Assembly (NCBI GenBank): GCA_016787705.1
Contig: JAEUTP010000002.1
Location: 248,001-312,000 of the forward strand
Source of the DNA: Bacteroidia bacterium
GTDB lineage: Bacteria > Bacteroidota > Bacteroidia > B-17B0 > Aurantibacillaceae
Direction: 5' to 3'
Length of the DNA stretch: 64,000 nucleotides
Within the stretch, counting starts at the first letter, position 1. Each line of letters opens with the position of its first letter. Shown piece by piece: positions 53,680-62,929 of the stretch. The position numbers were made by a program, and so were the translations under genes. Under the pieces are notes generated by a model. That model was not told the origin of the DNA. It did no database searches and saw only the letters and a program-made list of their open reading frames with translations.

Positions 53680-56600
53680 TTATTCAAATTTCATGATTAT
53701 TAAAGACACATCGTCTACTTGTTCTGAAGCACGCTTCCATTCATTCCATTCAGATAAAACAAGGTGTCCCTGTTCTTTAACAGATAAAAGTTTAGATTTG
53801 TTTAAAGCCCCTGCCACTTTTTTTGAAGAAAAACGTTTAGCATCATTTCCGCCAAACTGATCCTGTAAACCATCAGAGAACATATATAATCTTAATCCGG
53901 GTTCAATTGGCAATGTCAATAAATTCAACTCTCCCATGTTTTCTTCGTAACCAACCGAGCTGCGACTCCCTTTAAAGCTCACAACATCTGTTTCGTTACT
54001 GGAATAATAAAAAGGATTTCCTGCTACACATATCTCAACCTGTTTAGCTTTATAATCTATATGACATAGCGAAATTACCAAACCCTCATATCTCACATTT
54101 TCATCGGTTGAATTATTACCTCCAAAAAACAACCTGAACTCACTATTCAATTTATAGATAATTTCTTTTGGCTGGTAAATCTTCATTTCAATAATGATCT
54201 TATCCAATAATGCTTTTGCAATTACCGTTAAAAATCCTCCCGGCACACCATGTCCGGTGCAATCTGCAAGGAAAACAATTTTATTATTATCTGGTAAAAG
54301 GTAATAACCATAAAAATCGCCACCTACCACATCTTTTGGCTGAAAGTGTTCAAATACAGTTACCGGACCCAGCATTTGATCTAATTGTGGAATGATACTG
54401 CTTTGAATATTTTTAGCGTAATTAATACTATCCCTCAAATCTTCGTGTACAATTTTTAATTCTTCTGCAATTTTTGAGATGTGTTCTTTTTCGCTTCTTA
54501 TCTCAATAGTTTGCAAATGGATTTTATGCTCAAGCTCTTTTTGATTTTCAATTAATTTTTTTGTTCTCCATTTAATCCCAACAAAAACTGCTAAACTAAA
54601 ACCAAGCACACTTGTAATAATAAACCACCATTTTTGCCAGAAAGGCTTGTCAATTTTAAAATGATATTCAACAGGATTTGAATTCCATAAACCATCGTTA
54701 TTGGCAGCATAGATCATAAACGTATAGTCGCCATTCTTTAATTTCGGAAACGTTAGTCTTCTGGCATCACTATTTATTATCTCCCAGTTATCTTCATCGT
54801 CTTCCAGCTTAAGCTTGTAACGGTATTGCACATCTTTAGGTTCTGATAAAGAAACGCCGATAAAATCAAAAGCAAAATCATAAGAATTGTATGCAAGAAC
54901 TGTATCTTTTAAACTCTCAACCCTATCGCCATTTATTGAGATGTTTAAAATATTCAATACCGGTTCTACTTCATTAAAGCGTTGTTTAGATGTATTAATT
55001 CTTACAATACCGTCAGTAGTTCCAAAAAATATCTCATTCTCAACTTTATCATAAAAAAGTGAATTCTCAATAAAATTATTTTGCAAAAGATCAGAGTTAC
55101 CGCCTATCCTGTTAAAATTTTTCTTGTTATTGTTTTTATAAGAAATGGCATTTGCGTGAGCTACCCATAAACCATTTTTGTAATCGGCAACTATACCATA
55201 ACTGTAAGCCGATTTTAAGCCATCTGCAACTGTAAAATTATCAAACTTTCTACCTGTGAATTTAAAAACACCATCTCCTAAAGAAGAGATCCAGATGCTT
55301 TTGTTTTTGTCTTCGCAAACGGTTTGAATATTAAAATTCTTTAATCCCTGCACATTATCAAACATTTTAACGTCCTTTAAATTATCTACATAATAAATTA
55401 ATGAGCCTTGCGAACAAACCCACATATGTTTTTTAGAATCAATAAAAACAGATTTTACATTATTATGCATTAAACCTGTCTCTGTATTTAATACCTCAGT
55501 AGAAAAATTATCGGGATCAATAACATAAAGTCCGGCAGAGGTACAGGCATAAATGTTTTTATCGGTTGAGTTTAGAGAATTAATTACCAAATTTTCGTTA
55601 GTAGTATACAATGGTATTTTAACTAAATTATTAAATAACGTATCGCTTCTAAATAGCTCTCCATTTACGCTTGAAAAAATAAAATTGTTTTTATAGAACA
55701 TCAGGCTCTTGAATTTTTTATTTGCAAGCTGTGGATTTTTTGCAAAATCTACTTTATCTTCATTTAGGTAGCCCATCCCTTTACTTGTGGCTACTGCCGT
55801 TTTGCCATTTATCCTTACAATTGAGTTTATTGGCAAACGCTGCCCTTCGTTATCTTTAATAAAACGATAACTATACATTTCATTATTTAATTGCTGTAAA
55901 CCAAAACCGTAAGTACCAACCCACAAATTATCTTCCCTGTCGATAAATAAACTTTGAATAGCATTAGAATTTAAACCGTTTTTTGTTGTATAGTTTTTTA
56001 TGGATCGTGTTGTTGAGTAGGGATTTATTTTAAAAAAGCCATCATCGGTTGAAGCTATATAAATATTCGAAAACCTGTCTGAAATTATTTTTGTGAATGT
56101 AGAACCGTTTATCCGCGTTAATTTAAAAGTATCAAGCGGTGTTAGTTTATTATCAGTTTTAAAGGTTAATAATCCGATAGAATTATCAGCTATCAATAAA
56201 TTATCTTTAGAAGAGTTGAGTTGCATAACAGCGCCCTCTTTCAGATCACGGATCTTTTCTGTTTTGTAGTTTTTTGCCAATAAATTTTTGATCTTAATAC
56301 TGTAAACACCATCAGGTTTTAATAAAAGCAGTTCGTCTCTGTTTATAATTATAGAATTAGTTTCCATAAAATTCTCATCCTGTATGTTTTCAACTGCACC
56401 GGTTATGGAATTAAACAATACAAGGCCGGTATTCTTTTTTAAGAATACATAATTATTTGGGCTTATTTCAAGTATCTGAATAAGCTTTGCGCTTAAAGGT
56501 TCTTTAAAATTTACTTTACCAATTCTTCCATTTGGCATTACGTAACTTACCCCGCCTTCAAAATGACCAAGCCAGATTTTGTTTTTAGTGTCCTTAAACA

Positions 56601-56877
56601 AGGTAGAAATACCTATCTCAGCTAAACCACTATTGGTCTTAAAAACTTTAAAATTATATCCACCGTAAGCAGAAAGTCCGTCACCGGTAGCTATGATCAA
56701 AAAACCGCGGCTATCCTGGCATATGTCGTAAATAAAAGATTGCGAAAGTCCGTCGTCTTCAGAAAATGTTTTAAATGAATAAACCTGTGAAAAAACACTA
56801 ACCACCGGTAATAAAAAAAACAGAGCTAAAACAATTCTAAGCTTAGTCGTATTTACTTTAAGGCCAAGCGCTACCAA
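53680..56877 (-). CDS. Two-component-type propeller sensor with SpoIIE/PP2C phosphatase output
   Basis: 1065 residues from a TTG start (56877), with signal or anchor at 14-30. The sensor part (30-745) has two-component-regulator propeller repeats such as ISQ-type GLSQSFIYDICQDSRGFL, IQSLFIDREDNLWVGTYG and IQTVCEDKNKSIWISSLG, then a Y_Y_Y domain (NGDYTFMIYAANNDGLW). One membrane helix (about 750-770), a coiled coil, and a SpoIIE phosphatase domain (about 840-1060) follow: DVVGGDFYGYY, FLADCTGHGVPGGF and MFSDGLQDQFGG supply the metal-binding Asp residues. It should dephosphorylate an STAS protein in answer to an outside signal. The RsbW-like protein further downstream could be the opposing kinase. 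Confidence 0.85.
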   Translation of the reverse strand: MVALGLKVNTTKLRIVLALFFLLPVVSVFSQVYSFKTFSEDDGLSQSFIYDICQDSRGFLIIATGDGLSAYGGYNFKVFKTNSGLAEIGISTLFKDTKNKIWLGHFEGGVSYVMPNGRIGKVNFKEPLSAKLIQILEISPNNYVFLKKNTGLVLFNSITGAVENIQDENFMETNSIIINRDELLLLKPDGVYSIKIKNLLAKNYKTEKIRDLKEGAVMQLNSSKDNLLIADNSIGLLTFKTDNKLTPLDTFKLTRINGSTFTKIISDRFSNIYIASTDDGFFKINPYSTTRSIKNYTTKNGLNSNAIQSLFIDREDNLWVGTYGFGLQQLNNEMYSYRFIKDNEGQRLPINSIVRINGKTAVATSKGMGYLNEDKVDFAKNPQLANKKFKSLMFYKNNFIFSSVNGELFRSDTLFNNLVKIPLYTTNENLVINSLNSTDKNIYACTSAGLYVIDPDNFSTEVLNTETGLMHNNVKSVFIDSKKHMWVCSQGSLIYYVDNLKDVKMFDNVQGLKNFNIQTVCEDKNKSIWISSLGDGVFKFTGRKFDNFTVADGLKSAYSYGIVADYKNGLWVAHANAISYKNNNKKNFNRIGGNSDLLQNNFIENSLFYDKVENEIFFGTTDGIVRINTSKQRFNEVEPVLNILNISINGDRVESLKDTVLAYNSYDFAFDFIGVSLSEPKDVQYRYKLKLEDDEDNWEIINSDARRLTFPKLKNGDYTFMIYAANNDGLWNSNPVEYHFKIDKPFWQKWWFIITSVLGFSLAVFVGIKWRTKKLIENQKELEHKIHLQTIEIRSEKEHISKIAEELKIVHEDLRDSINYAKNIQSSIIPQLDQMLGPVTVFEHFQPKDVVGGDFYGYYLLPDNNKIVFLADCTGHGVPGGFLTVIAKALLDKIIIEMKIYQPKEIIYKLNSEFRLFFGGNNSTDENVRYEGLVISLCHIDYKAKQVEICVAGNPFYYSSNETDVVSFKGSRSSVGYEENMGELNLLTLPIEPGLRLYMFSDGLQDQFGGNDAKRFSSKKVAGALNKSKLLSVKEQGHLVLSEWNEWKRASEQVDDVSLIIMKFE

Positions 56878-56948
56878 TTCAATGACGATTGAAGTAAAAA
56901 GACTTATCTTTTTTTTATTTTTATTGTGGTAGATAATAAAACTGAAGC

Positions 56949-57908
56949 TTAATTAGATTTTTTAACTCCTATTTTAGGTTTATATTTTGGCACACCGCCA
57001 ATGGGCACAGTATAGAATGCCAGAGATTCTCCATACTGGTTAGTAATAGAAACCGTAATATTATTGTTTTTTGAAGCCTTTGTTTTTACAAACTGTACAT
57101 CTAATGATGTATTTATTTCTTCATCAACAATGGTATGCTTAGAGATCTCGCGATTAATTGCTTTTTCAAGTTTTGTAGCTTCGCCTTTTTTTGAAACAGA
57201 AATGATTCGTATATTTCCTTCATCATCATAATCAAATACATCAATCGTTACTAAAATAATTCCTTTTGTAACAAATGGGTAAAGATGGCACATACTGCCT
57301 GCATTGTCTGATGTTCTGAAGCAATATTCGTAGGTAGAAATATTTGCTCCTTCAACTTTAATGTTATCATCTTTTGAGCTCGAAAGACTTAACCTGTATA
57401 AGTTACCGTCATCCCCTTCAACCCCTTCAACTACCAGTTTAAATACATAGCCCATTTCTGGCTGCAATTCTCCTTCTGTTGGATTAATCGGGCCAAAATT
57501 AAACCACTTATCATCAACTGAAGGATCTTCGCCAAACGTTTTTGTATTTAATAAAATGCCGCTGTTATAATTTCCTTTAGGATCGATTGCTTTTGATGCA
57601 GGGTTGCTATGTGCGCCCTTACCACCATAAATACTGAATTTAGTTTTTGAATTAAATCCATTTCTGTTCTCATCATTCTTACCACCATTGTCTGCATCAA
57701 AAATGCGAATATAAAATGGCGTTTTATTATCTGGTGGAATTGAGAAAAAATAGATCTGAATATTGTCATCATCCCCCCATGTTTTATCTGACGATTTGCT
57801 AAAGGTTACCAGGAAAGGAATATTTTCATCAGGCGAAGGCATTATTTGTCCGGATGCCGAAATGTTAAATACAAAAGCAAACACTAAAATGTTAAAAAGT
57901 AGTTTCAT
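56949..57908 (-). CDS. Secreted hypothetical protein
   Basis: 319 residues with a signal peptide (MKLLFNILVFAFVFNISASGQ). The mature part has a beta-sandwich rhythm with PFYIRIFDADNGGKNDE (about 65-81), acidic/Asn metal-site-like repeats and LEKAINREISKHTIV. No sorting tag or catalytic motif. It is third after the T9SS cargo, PorP and PD40/SPOR genes, in the same direction, about 100 bases downstream of the latter, so it may belong to the cassette. I know no function for this family. Confidence 0.55.
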   Translation of the reverse strand: MKLLFNILVFAFVFNISASGQIMPSPDENIPFLVTFSKSSDKTWGDDDNIQIYFFSIPPDNKTPFYIRIFDADNGGKNDENRNGFNSKTKFSIYGGKGAHSNPASKAIDPKGNYNSGILLNTKTFGEDPSVDDKWFNFGPINPTEGELQPEMGYVFKLVVEGVEGDDGNLYRLSLSSSKDDNIKVEGANISTYEYCFRTSDNAGSMCHLYPFVTKGIILVTIDVFDYDDEGNIRIISVSKKGEATKLEKAINREISKHTIVDEEINTSLDVQFVKTKASKNNNITVSITNQYGESLAFYTVPIGGVPKYKPKIGVKKSN

Positions 57909-58009
57909 AAAATGGATAGATTTAGCTTTAACAAAGAAACGTAAATAACTAAATAAAAAAAATATTTTTTAGCATTTCTTTATACCCCCAAGACGGTATT
58001 TTAGTCGAA

Positions 58010-61000
58010 TTAATCCGCTTTGTCAACGGTAATGTTCGAAGTAAATATCCCTTTGCGTTCAAGATTTTCAATATAAATACGTTTACCCTGGTAATATACA
58101 GCCACAAAAGCATCGGTTTGACCTGCTTTTACAACCTTTTTATTAAATTCGAAGGCCTCATTAAGCGTTTTAAATGAACCGCCAATGGTCATCCTGGTAC
58201 CTCCTTCTTCTGCAATCTCGGTCTCAATTTTACCAAGAGCTTTTAATTTAGGGAAAGAATAGCTGTTCCTCATCTTAAAAATAGCAATTTGCACTTTAAA
58301 TTCAAGACCATCAACAGCAATATTGCCATACTTTTCGGCATAAAACATCGTCTTTTTTTGAATATTTGTTCTTGGAGCAAATACAAACTCTTCTTCTACA
58401 TCATTATTTGCAGGCGTTTCGAAATTAGTTACAGCTTCTTCTTTCTCCTTTTTTTTGCTTGGAATCTCGTATTCCGGTTCTTCATATTTAGCAAGCTGCT
58501 CATACTCTGTTAAATTAGATGCATTAATGGTAAGCTTGCTTTGCGCAACCGAATCGGTAACCACCTGTGTTTTTACTAAAACGCCTTTTTTTCTCAGATT
58601 TTCAATTCCAATACGTTTGCCCTTATAATATACCGAAACAAATGCATCGCCCTGTCCTGCTTTTACAATTTTACCGTTGTGCCTGAATGCCTGGCGTAAT
58701 GTTTTATATGTACCACCCATGGTCATGCGGGTGCTGCCATCTCTTAATTCTTCATTATCAACATCACCTAATCCTTTATTCTTTAATTTTGGGAAATCGT
58801 AAGTTTTGCGTTTTTTGTAAACACCCACTTGCACTTTAAACTCAAGGTCTTCTACTTCAAGATCGCCAAAATCTTCTAAAAACTCCATATTCAATTTTTG
58901 AATATCTGTTTTTGGAATAAAACCATATTCATCATAAATAGTTTCATCTCCGGTTTTTGAATTAGATTTTGTTGAATTTGTATTATTGTTTTTTGTTGAA
59001 GAATTATTTGATGTTAAATTATTGTTTGATGAATTGTTACTGGAATTATTTGCCGATGTGTTTGTATTGTTCTCAGAATTATTATTTGAAACGGAATTGT
59101 TTTCAGAAGTATTATTAGCATTTGATGAAGTGTTGTTTTTATTTCCGTTCGAATTATTTCCGATTGTATTTGTATTATTTTCAGAATTGTTTTTTGTGTT
59201 GGAATTATTGTTTGCAATGGTAGTATTTGTTCCGGAATTATGATCTGAATTTGTGTTGTTACCTATTGAATTGTTTTGACTGGAACTATTATTGCCAGCA
59301 TTATTTTTTGTGGTAGCAGTAAAGTTTGTATTAGTTTTATCTTTAGAATTATTTTTAGTTGGATCAGAACTTACAATATGATCAGGATATTGCTTCTTAA
59401 GCTCTGAAATAAGCGCGTCTTGTTTTAATAATATTTCAGCTTGTTTTTCTTCGATTTTATTTAATGCCGCAATTTTATCTAAATTATTTGTAATCAACTT
59501 AGCTTCTTCTTTTAATTTTTCAGTTTCAGATGTTAAAGCACTTATCTCTGCATTTTTTTCTACCATAGCAGGAACCAGATCTGGTTTATCTGTTTTTAGC
59601 TTTGTTAACAGCTCTTTAATTGAATTGTTATTATTATTATAATCCAGATTATTTGCCTTTTGGTTTAGATTAGAAGCTTCCAGTTTTTGTTTTTGTGATT
59701 TGGTTTCTACAGCAACTGCTTTAGCAAGTAAACTATCTTTTTCTGCACCGGTCTTTGTTTCAGCCGCTTTATTGATTTCAGAAACCAGGTTGTCTTTTTC
59801 GCTTGCCGAGTTTAAAAGCGAGTTTGCTCTTGCCCTTAATTGTAAAGAACTTAAATTTTCAATATTATTCTGAAGCTCGTTTTTAGCTGCAATATTCTTT
59901 GCAATTCGAACGCTGTCTTGTTTCGATTTTACTTTATCAAAATCTACCTCTTTAATATATTTTTTTTGCGCACCTAAAATTGAATCCTTCTTATATCCAA
60001 CTACCATTGAATTTTCGATGCCGGCTTTAACGGTTTTGTCATAATACTTTTCTATGTCTTTTACCTTTTTTTCGTTACCGTACGTATAATGATATTCATC
60101 ACCTATCTTATTTTCACTAATGCCGGTAATTCCTTTTTTGTTTAATAAAGTTGTGTCTTTTACGGTTTTACTGGTACCTAAATGCACTTTAAAAGTTACA
60201 TCATCATTGTCTTTTAAATTCATTAACGTATCCATATTTGGCTTAATAAATTTAGTTCCCACAATTCCTTTATAAACGCTATCTGAAGGATTTTCTCCAA
60301 ACAATGTTAAACTGTTTGTATTACTTGTATTAATATCGTTTTGGTCGCCAGTGGTGTTTAAATTGTTCTTATTCTTAGCGGCAATATTATTATTTACGGT
60401 ATCGCTTCTGTTATTTTTATTCGCAATTTTTTCGTCTACTACCTGTTTAATTGCCTCAGCGGCAAGTTTTCCATTCAAACCTTTTTTAGTGTATTTTAAT
60501 TCTTCATCTGCGTAATTCATGTCGGTTAACATTGCTGAATCGCCAGGAAATTTTTTATAGGCAAACTGATCTGCGATCTTTTGTATCTGTCTTTTTTCAA
60601 CAGCCAACCAAGTTGCTGAATCTACGCAAATTATATCTTTTGTAGTACACAGTAGTTCTTTTTGCTTTGTTTTATTACTAATAGCTGCAATGCCCAACAA
60701 AACCTTATGTCTTCCTTTCTCCGCAAAAACCTGGTCGTGCGATTTGCCACGCATGCGTTTTCCATCTATTTCAAAATAATAGCCGTTAATTATATAATCC
60801 GGTAAATAGGTCCAGTCGGTATTGATATTAAATTTTTTGTTTTGTAAAACTGTATCCAAACAATTTATTTTTAACTGAACAATGGAATCCACTTTCAAAT
60901 CAAATGTTGCCTGGCTCATAAAAACAACTTTGGTAACCGAATCAATAATGTTTAAATTAATTAAATAACTTGCCGGGCCGGGAAAGCAGTGCTTAACTGA

Positions 61001-62035
61001 TAACCCCTTTTCTGTGGTGCCGTCACCAAACGACCATTGGTAATAATAACCCTTCAATGAATCTGTATCTAATGTTTTTTCTTCGGTAAGATCATAGCAA
61101 TAATTTTCTACCACAGGATCTTTACAATTTTTAAATACCGGCCAGGTTTGCTTAAAATAATAAATATCATCCTGACCTTTTTTCCTGTCCGATGAAAAAT
61201 AACCGCCTTCCTGTAAACTATCAATATAAACACCAAAATCGTCGTACTTAGAGTTTACTGGATTACCAAGGTTTTGAATAGTATTTACAGAATCAATGGT
61301 TGTACATTTATAAATATCCAGTTTTCCATATCCACCCGGTCGGTTACTTGAAAAATAGATCTCTTCGTTGTTTACAATAAACGGAAAATACTCATGATAT
61401 GGTGAATTTATAGCAGTACAATTTTTAATGTTAGCCCATTGTCCATCTATCTTCTCTGCATAATAAATATCTGTTGCCCCCTTTCCTCCTGCAAGATTTG
61501 CCGAAAAATAAAGGCGGCCTTTATAAAGCATCGGATGCCCTGCGGAAAATGTATCAGCTAAAACAATTTCTATTTTTGGATATTTAAATTCATTATCCTT
61601 AAACTCACTCGAAAAAATAGCGAGTTTATACTTTTTATAATGGCTCTGCGCCGGCACATCACCTGAGTAATATAAACGCGAGCTTTCTATATCAAAATAA
61701 CATGAACCCTGATTAACAGAATTGTTTATTTTTCGCGTTAATGCTTTTACATCTAATACGGTTACGGAGTCAGAAAGGTATCCTTTATAAATATCCAGCA
61801 TTTGGTGCTGCGTAGCCTTTTCCATATGCGTTACACCAACTTTTCTTTCTTGTGAAGAGGTATAAAAAAAATTCTTTCCTATTATGAAAGGGCTAAATTC
61901 AGATTCTTTTTTTGTATTAATATTTAAGGTCTTTAACTCAATAGTCGCAGAATCAAAAAGAAATTTTTGAGAGAACATGCTTATACCTGCAAGCATGCAT
62001 AAAAAAACACTCCAAAATCTGGACTTAAGGATCAT
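58010..62035 (-). CDS. PD40/PKD protein with two C-terminal SPOR-like repeats (T9SS-linked)
   Basis: 1341 residues with a signal peptide (VFLCMLAGISMFSQ). Residues 25-310 are PD40 propeller blades (IYFSSNRPGGYGKLDIYK; GYFSSDRKKGQDDIYYF); 325-395 is a PKD-like domain (YYQWSFGDGTTEKG). A helical region (about 510-895) and an Asn/Ser/Thr-rich tract (about 905-1033) follow. The tail has two copies of one unit at about 1038-1157 and 1216-1341: each has LEFKVQ(V/I), (S/G)TRMT, G(T/S)(Y/F)KTL.EAF-type and KAGQ.DAFV.VYY, the SPOR pattern. PorE-type proteins pair PD40 with an OmpA domain; here SPOR-like repeats may take the peptidoglycan-binding role. One base separates it from porP. Confidence 0.75.
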   Translation of the reverse strand: MILKSRFWSVFLCMLAGISMFSQKFLFDSATIELKTLNINTKKESEFSPFIIGKNFFYTSSQERKVGVTHMEKATQHQMLDIYKGYLSDSVTVLDVKALTRKINNSVNQGSCYFDIESSRLYYSGDVPAQSHYKKYKLAIFSSEFKDNEFKYPKIEIVLADTFSAGHPMLYKGRLYFSANLAGGKGATDIYYAEKIDGQWANIKNCTAINSPYHEYFPFIVNNEEIYFSSNRPGGYGKLDIYKCTTIDSVNTIQNLGNPVNSKYDDFGVYIDSLQEGGYFSSDRKKGQDDIYYFKQTWPVFKNCKDPVVENYCYDLTEEKTLDTDSLKGYYYQWSFGDGTTEKGLSVKHCFPGPASYLINLNIIDSVTKVVFMSQATFDLKVDSIVQLKINCLDTVLQNKKFNINTDWTYLPDYIINGYYFEIDGKRMRGKSHDQVFAEKGRHKVLLGIAAISNKTKQKELLCTTKDIICVDSATWLAVEKRQIQKIADQFAYKKFPGDSAMLTDMNYADEELKYTKKGLNGKLAAEAIKQVVDEKIANKNNRSDTVNNNIAAKNKNNLNTTGDQNDINTSNTNSLTLFGENPSDSVYKGIVGTKFIKPNMDTLMNLKDNDDVTFKVHLGTSKTVKDTTLLNKKGITGISENKIGDEYHYTYGNEKKVKDIEKYYDKTVKAGIENSMVVGYKKDSILGAQKKYIKEVDFDKVKSKQDSVRIAKNIAAKNELQNNIENLSSLQLRARANSLLNSASEKDNLVSEINKAAETKTGAEKDSLLAKAVAVETKSQKQKLEASNLNQKANNLDYNNNNNSIKELLTKLKTDKPDLVPAMVEKNAEISALTSETEKLKEEAKLITNNLDKIAALNKIEEKQAEILLKQDALISELKKQYPDHIVSSDPTKNNSKDKTNTNFTATTKNNAGNNSSSQNNSIGNNTNSDHNSGTNTTIANNNSNTKNNSENNTNTIGNNSNGNKNNTSSNANNTSENNSVSNNNSENNTNTSANNSSNNSSNNNLTSNNSSTKNNNTNSTKSNSKTGDETIYDEYGFIPKTDIQKLNMEFLEDFGDLEVEDLEFKVQVGVYKKRKTYDFPKLKNKGLGDVDNEELRDGSTRMTMGGTYKTLRQAFRHNGKIVKAGQGDAFVSVYYKGKRIGIENLRKKGVLVKTQVVTDSVAQSKLTINASNLTEYEQLAKYEEPEYEIPSKKKEKEEAVTNFETPANNDVEEEFVFAPRTNIQKKTMFYAEKYGNIAVDGLEFKVQIAIFKMRNSYSFPKLKALGKIETEIAEEGGTRMTIGGSFKTLNEAFEFNKKVVKAGQTDAFVAVYYQGKRIYIENLERKGIFTSNITVDKAD

Positions 62036-62929
62036 TTAGAAGAATCTTGGAGAAGGTGCGTAAGAAAGTTTACCAAAAAAATAGTTTAACATAATTTCGT
62101 GTGATCCTGAATTATACTTTCTGATTGTGCCAATTGAATAATCATAAGCATAACCAACTTTAAATTTTTTATCCTTATCAATTACCCAGTCAAAATAAGC
62201 CACCAAAGCATCTTTGTTTCTGTAAGCTAATCCAATACCCAGATCTTCATTAAAGTAGGTTGTTAAATTAATATCAATTTGTGTAGGTGAATTTTTAATT
62301 TCTCTCACCAAAACAGAAGGCTTTAAAACAACATTGCTGCTTAAGTTGAAAATATATCCTGCAATAAAATTCAATTCAACTGAAGGATTGTTACCATTTA
62401 GATTTAATAACTCGGGCGACGAAACGCCCAGATACATTTTTTTAGAATAGTAAAAAGCGCCTGCACTCGAAATAAAAGAATTTATTGTTGGTGTATTAAC
62501 ATCAAAAGTTCCGTCACCTTGTGTCGTAGTGCGCAATTTTCTATAATCATAAAACATTTTTCTGTATCCTGGCATAATTCCAAAGGCAAGTTTTCTTGTC
62601 TTGTCAAGCTTTAATCTGTAAGAAAGTGCTATTTTAATCGCTGAAGTGTTTGTAAAACCAATGTTATCATTATCGTAATGAAACCCAACAGAAAGGTTTT
62701 TAGGTTTTATTTCCATACTTCCCAAAATACTTGCTGTTTGTGGCGTTCCGCTTGCTCCTAACCATTGTTTTCTGTAAAACAAAGTCATGTCAAGTGATCT
62801 TCTCTGGCCTGCATAAGCAGGGTTAATTGAAAAAATATTCAGCAAATAATTTGATGTCAGCGTAGAGTGCTGCGCAAAAAAATCATTCGAAAACATAATC
62901 ACAATTAATATGGCATATAATTTTTTCAT
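62036..62929 (-). CDS. PorP/SprF family T9SS membrane protein
   Basis: 297 residues. A signal peptide (MKKLYAILIVIMFSNDFFAQ) is followed by the PorP/SprF signature: NYLLNIFSINPAYAGQRR, then MTLFYRKQWLGASGTPQT, and a 14-or-so-strand barrel ending in RFF. PorP/SprF proteins are outer-membrane partners of T9SS; each is usually encoded next to a type B (CHU_C) cargo that depends on it. The stop of the upstream cargo gene overlaps its start by four bases, matching that pairing. It is followed after one base by the PD40/SPOR gene. Confidence 0.92.
   Translation of the reverse strand: MKKLYAILIVIMFSNDFFAQHSTLTSNYLLNIFSINPAYAGQRRSLDMTLFYRKQWLGASGTPQTASILGSMEIKPKNLSVGFHYDNDNIGFTNTSAIKIALSYRLKLDKTRKLAFGIMPGYRKMFYDYRKLRTTTQGDGTFDVNTPTINSFISSAGAFYYSKKMYLGVSSPELLNLNGNNPSVELNFIAGYIFNLSSNVVLKPSVLVREIKNSPTQIDINLTTYFNEDLGIGLAYRNKDALVAYFDWVIDKDKKFKVGYAYDYSIGTIRKYNSGSHEIMLNYFFGKLSYAPSPRFF

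Noticed and set aside
58986..59243. Plus-strand ORF opposite the Asn-rich tract
   Set aside because: Low-complexity antisense of Asn codons gives Leu/Phe/Glu/Val runs; not a gene.
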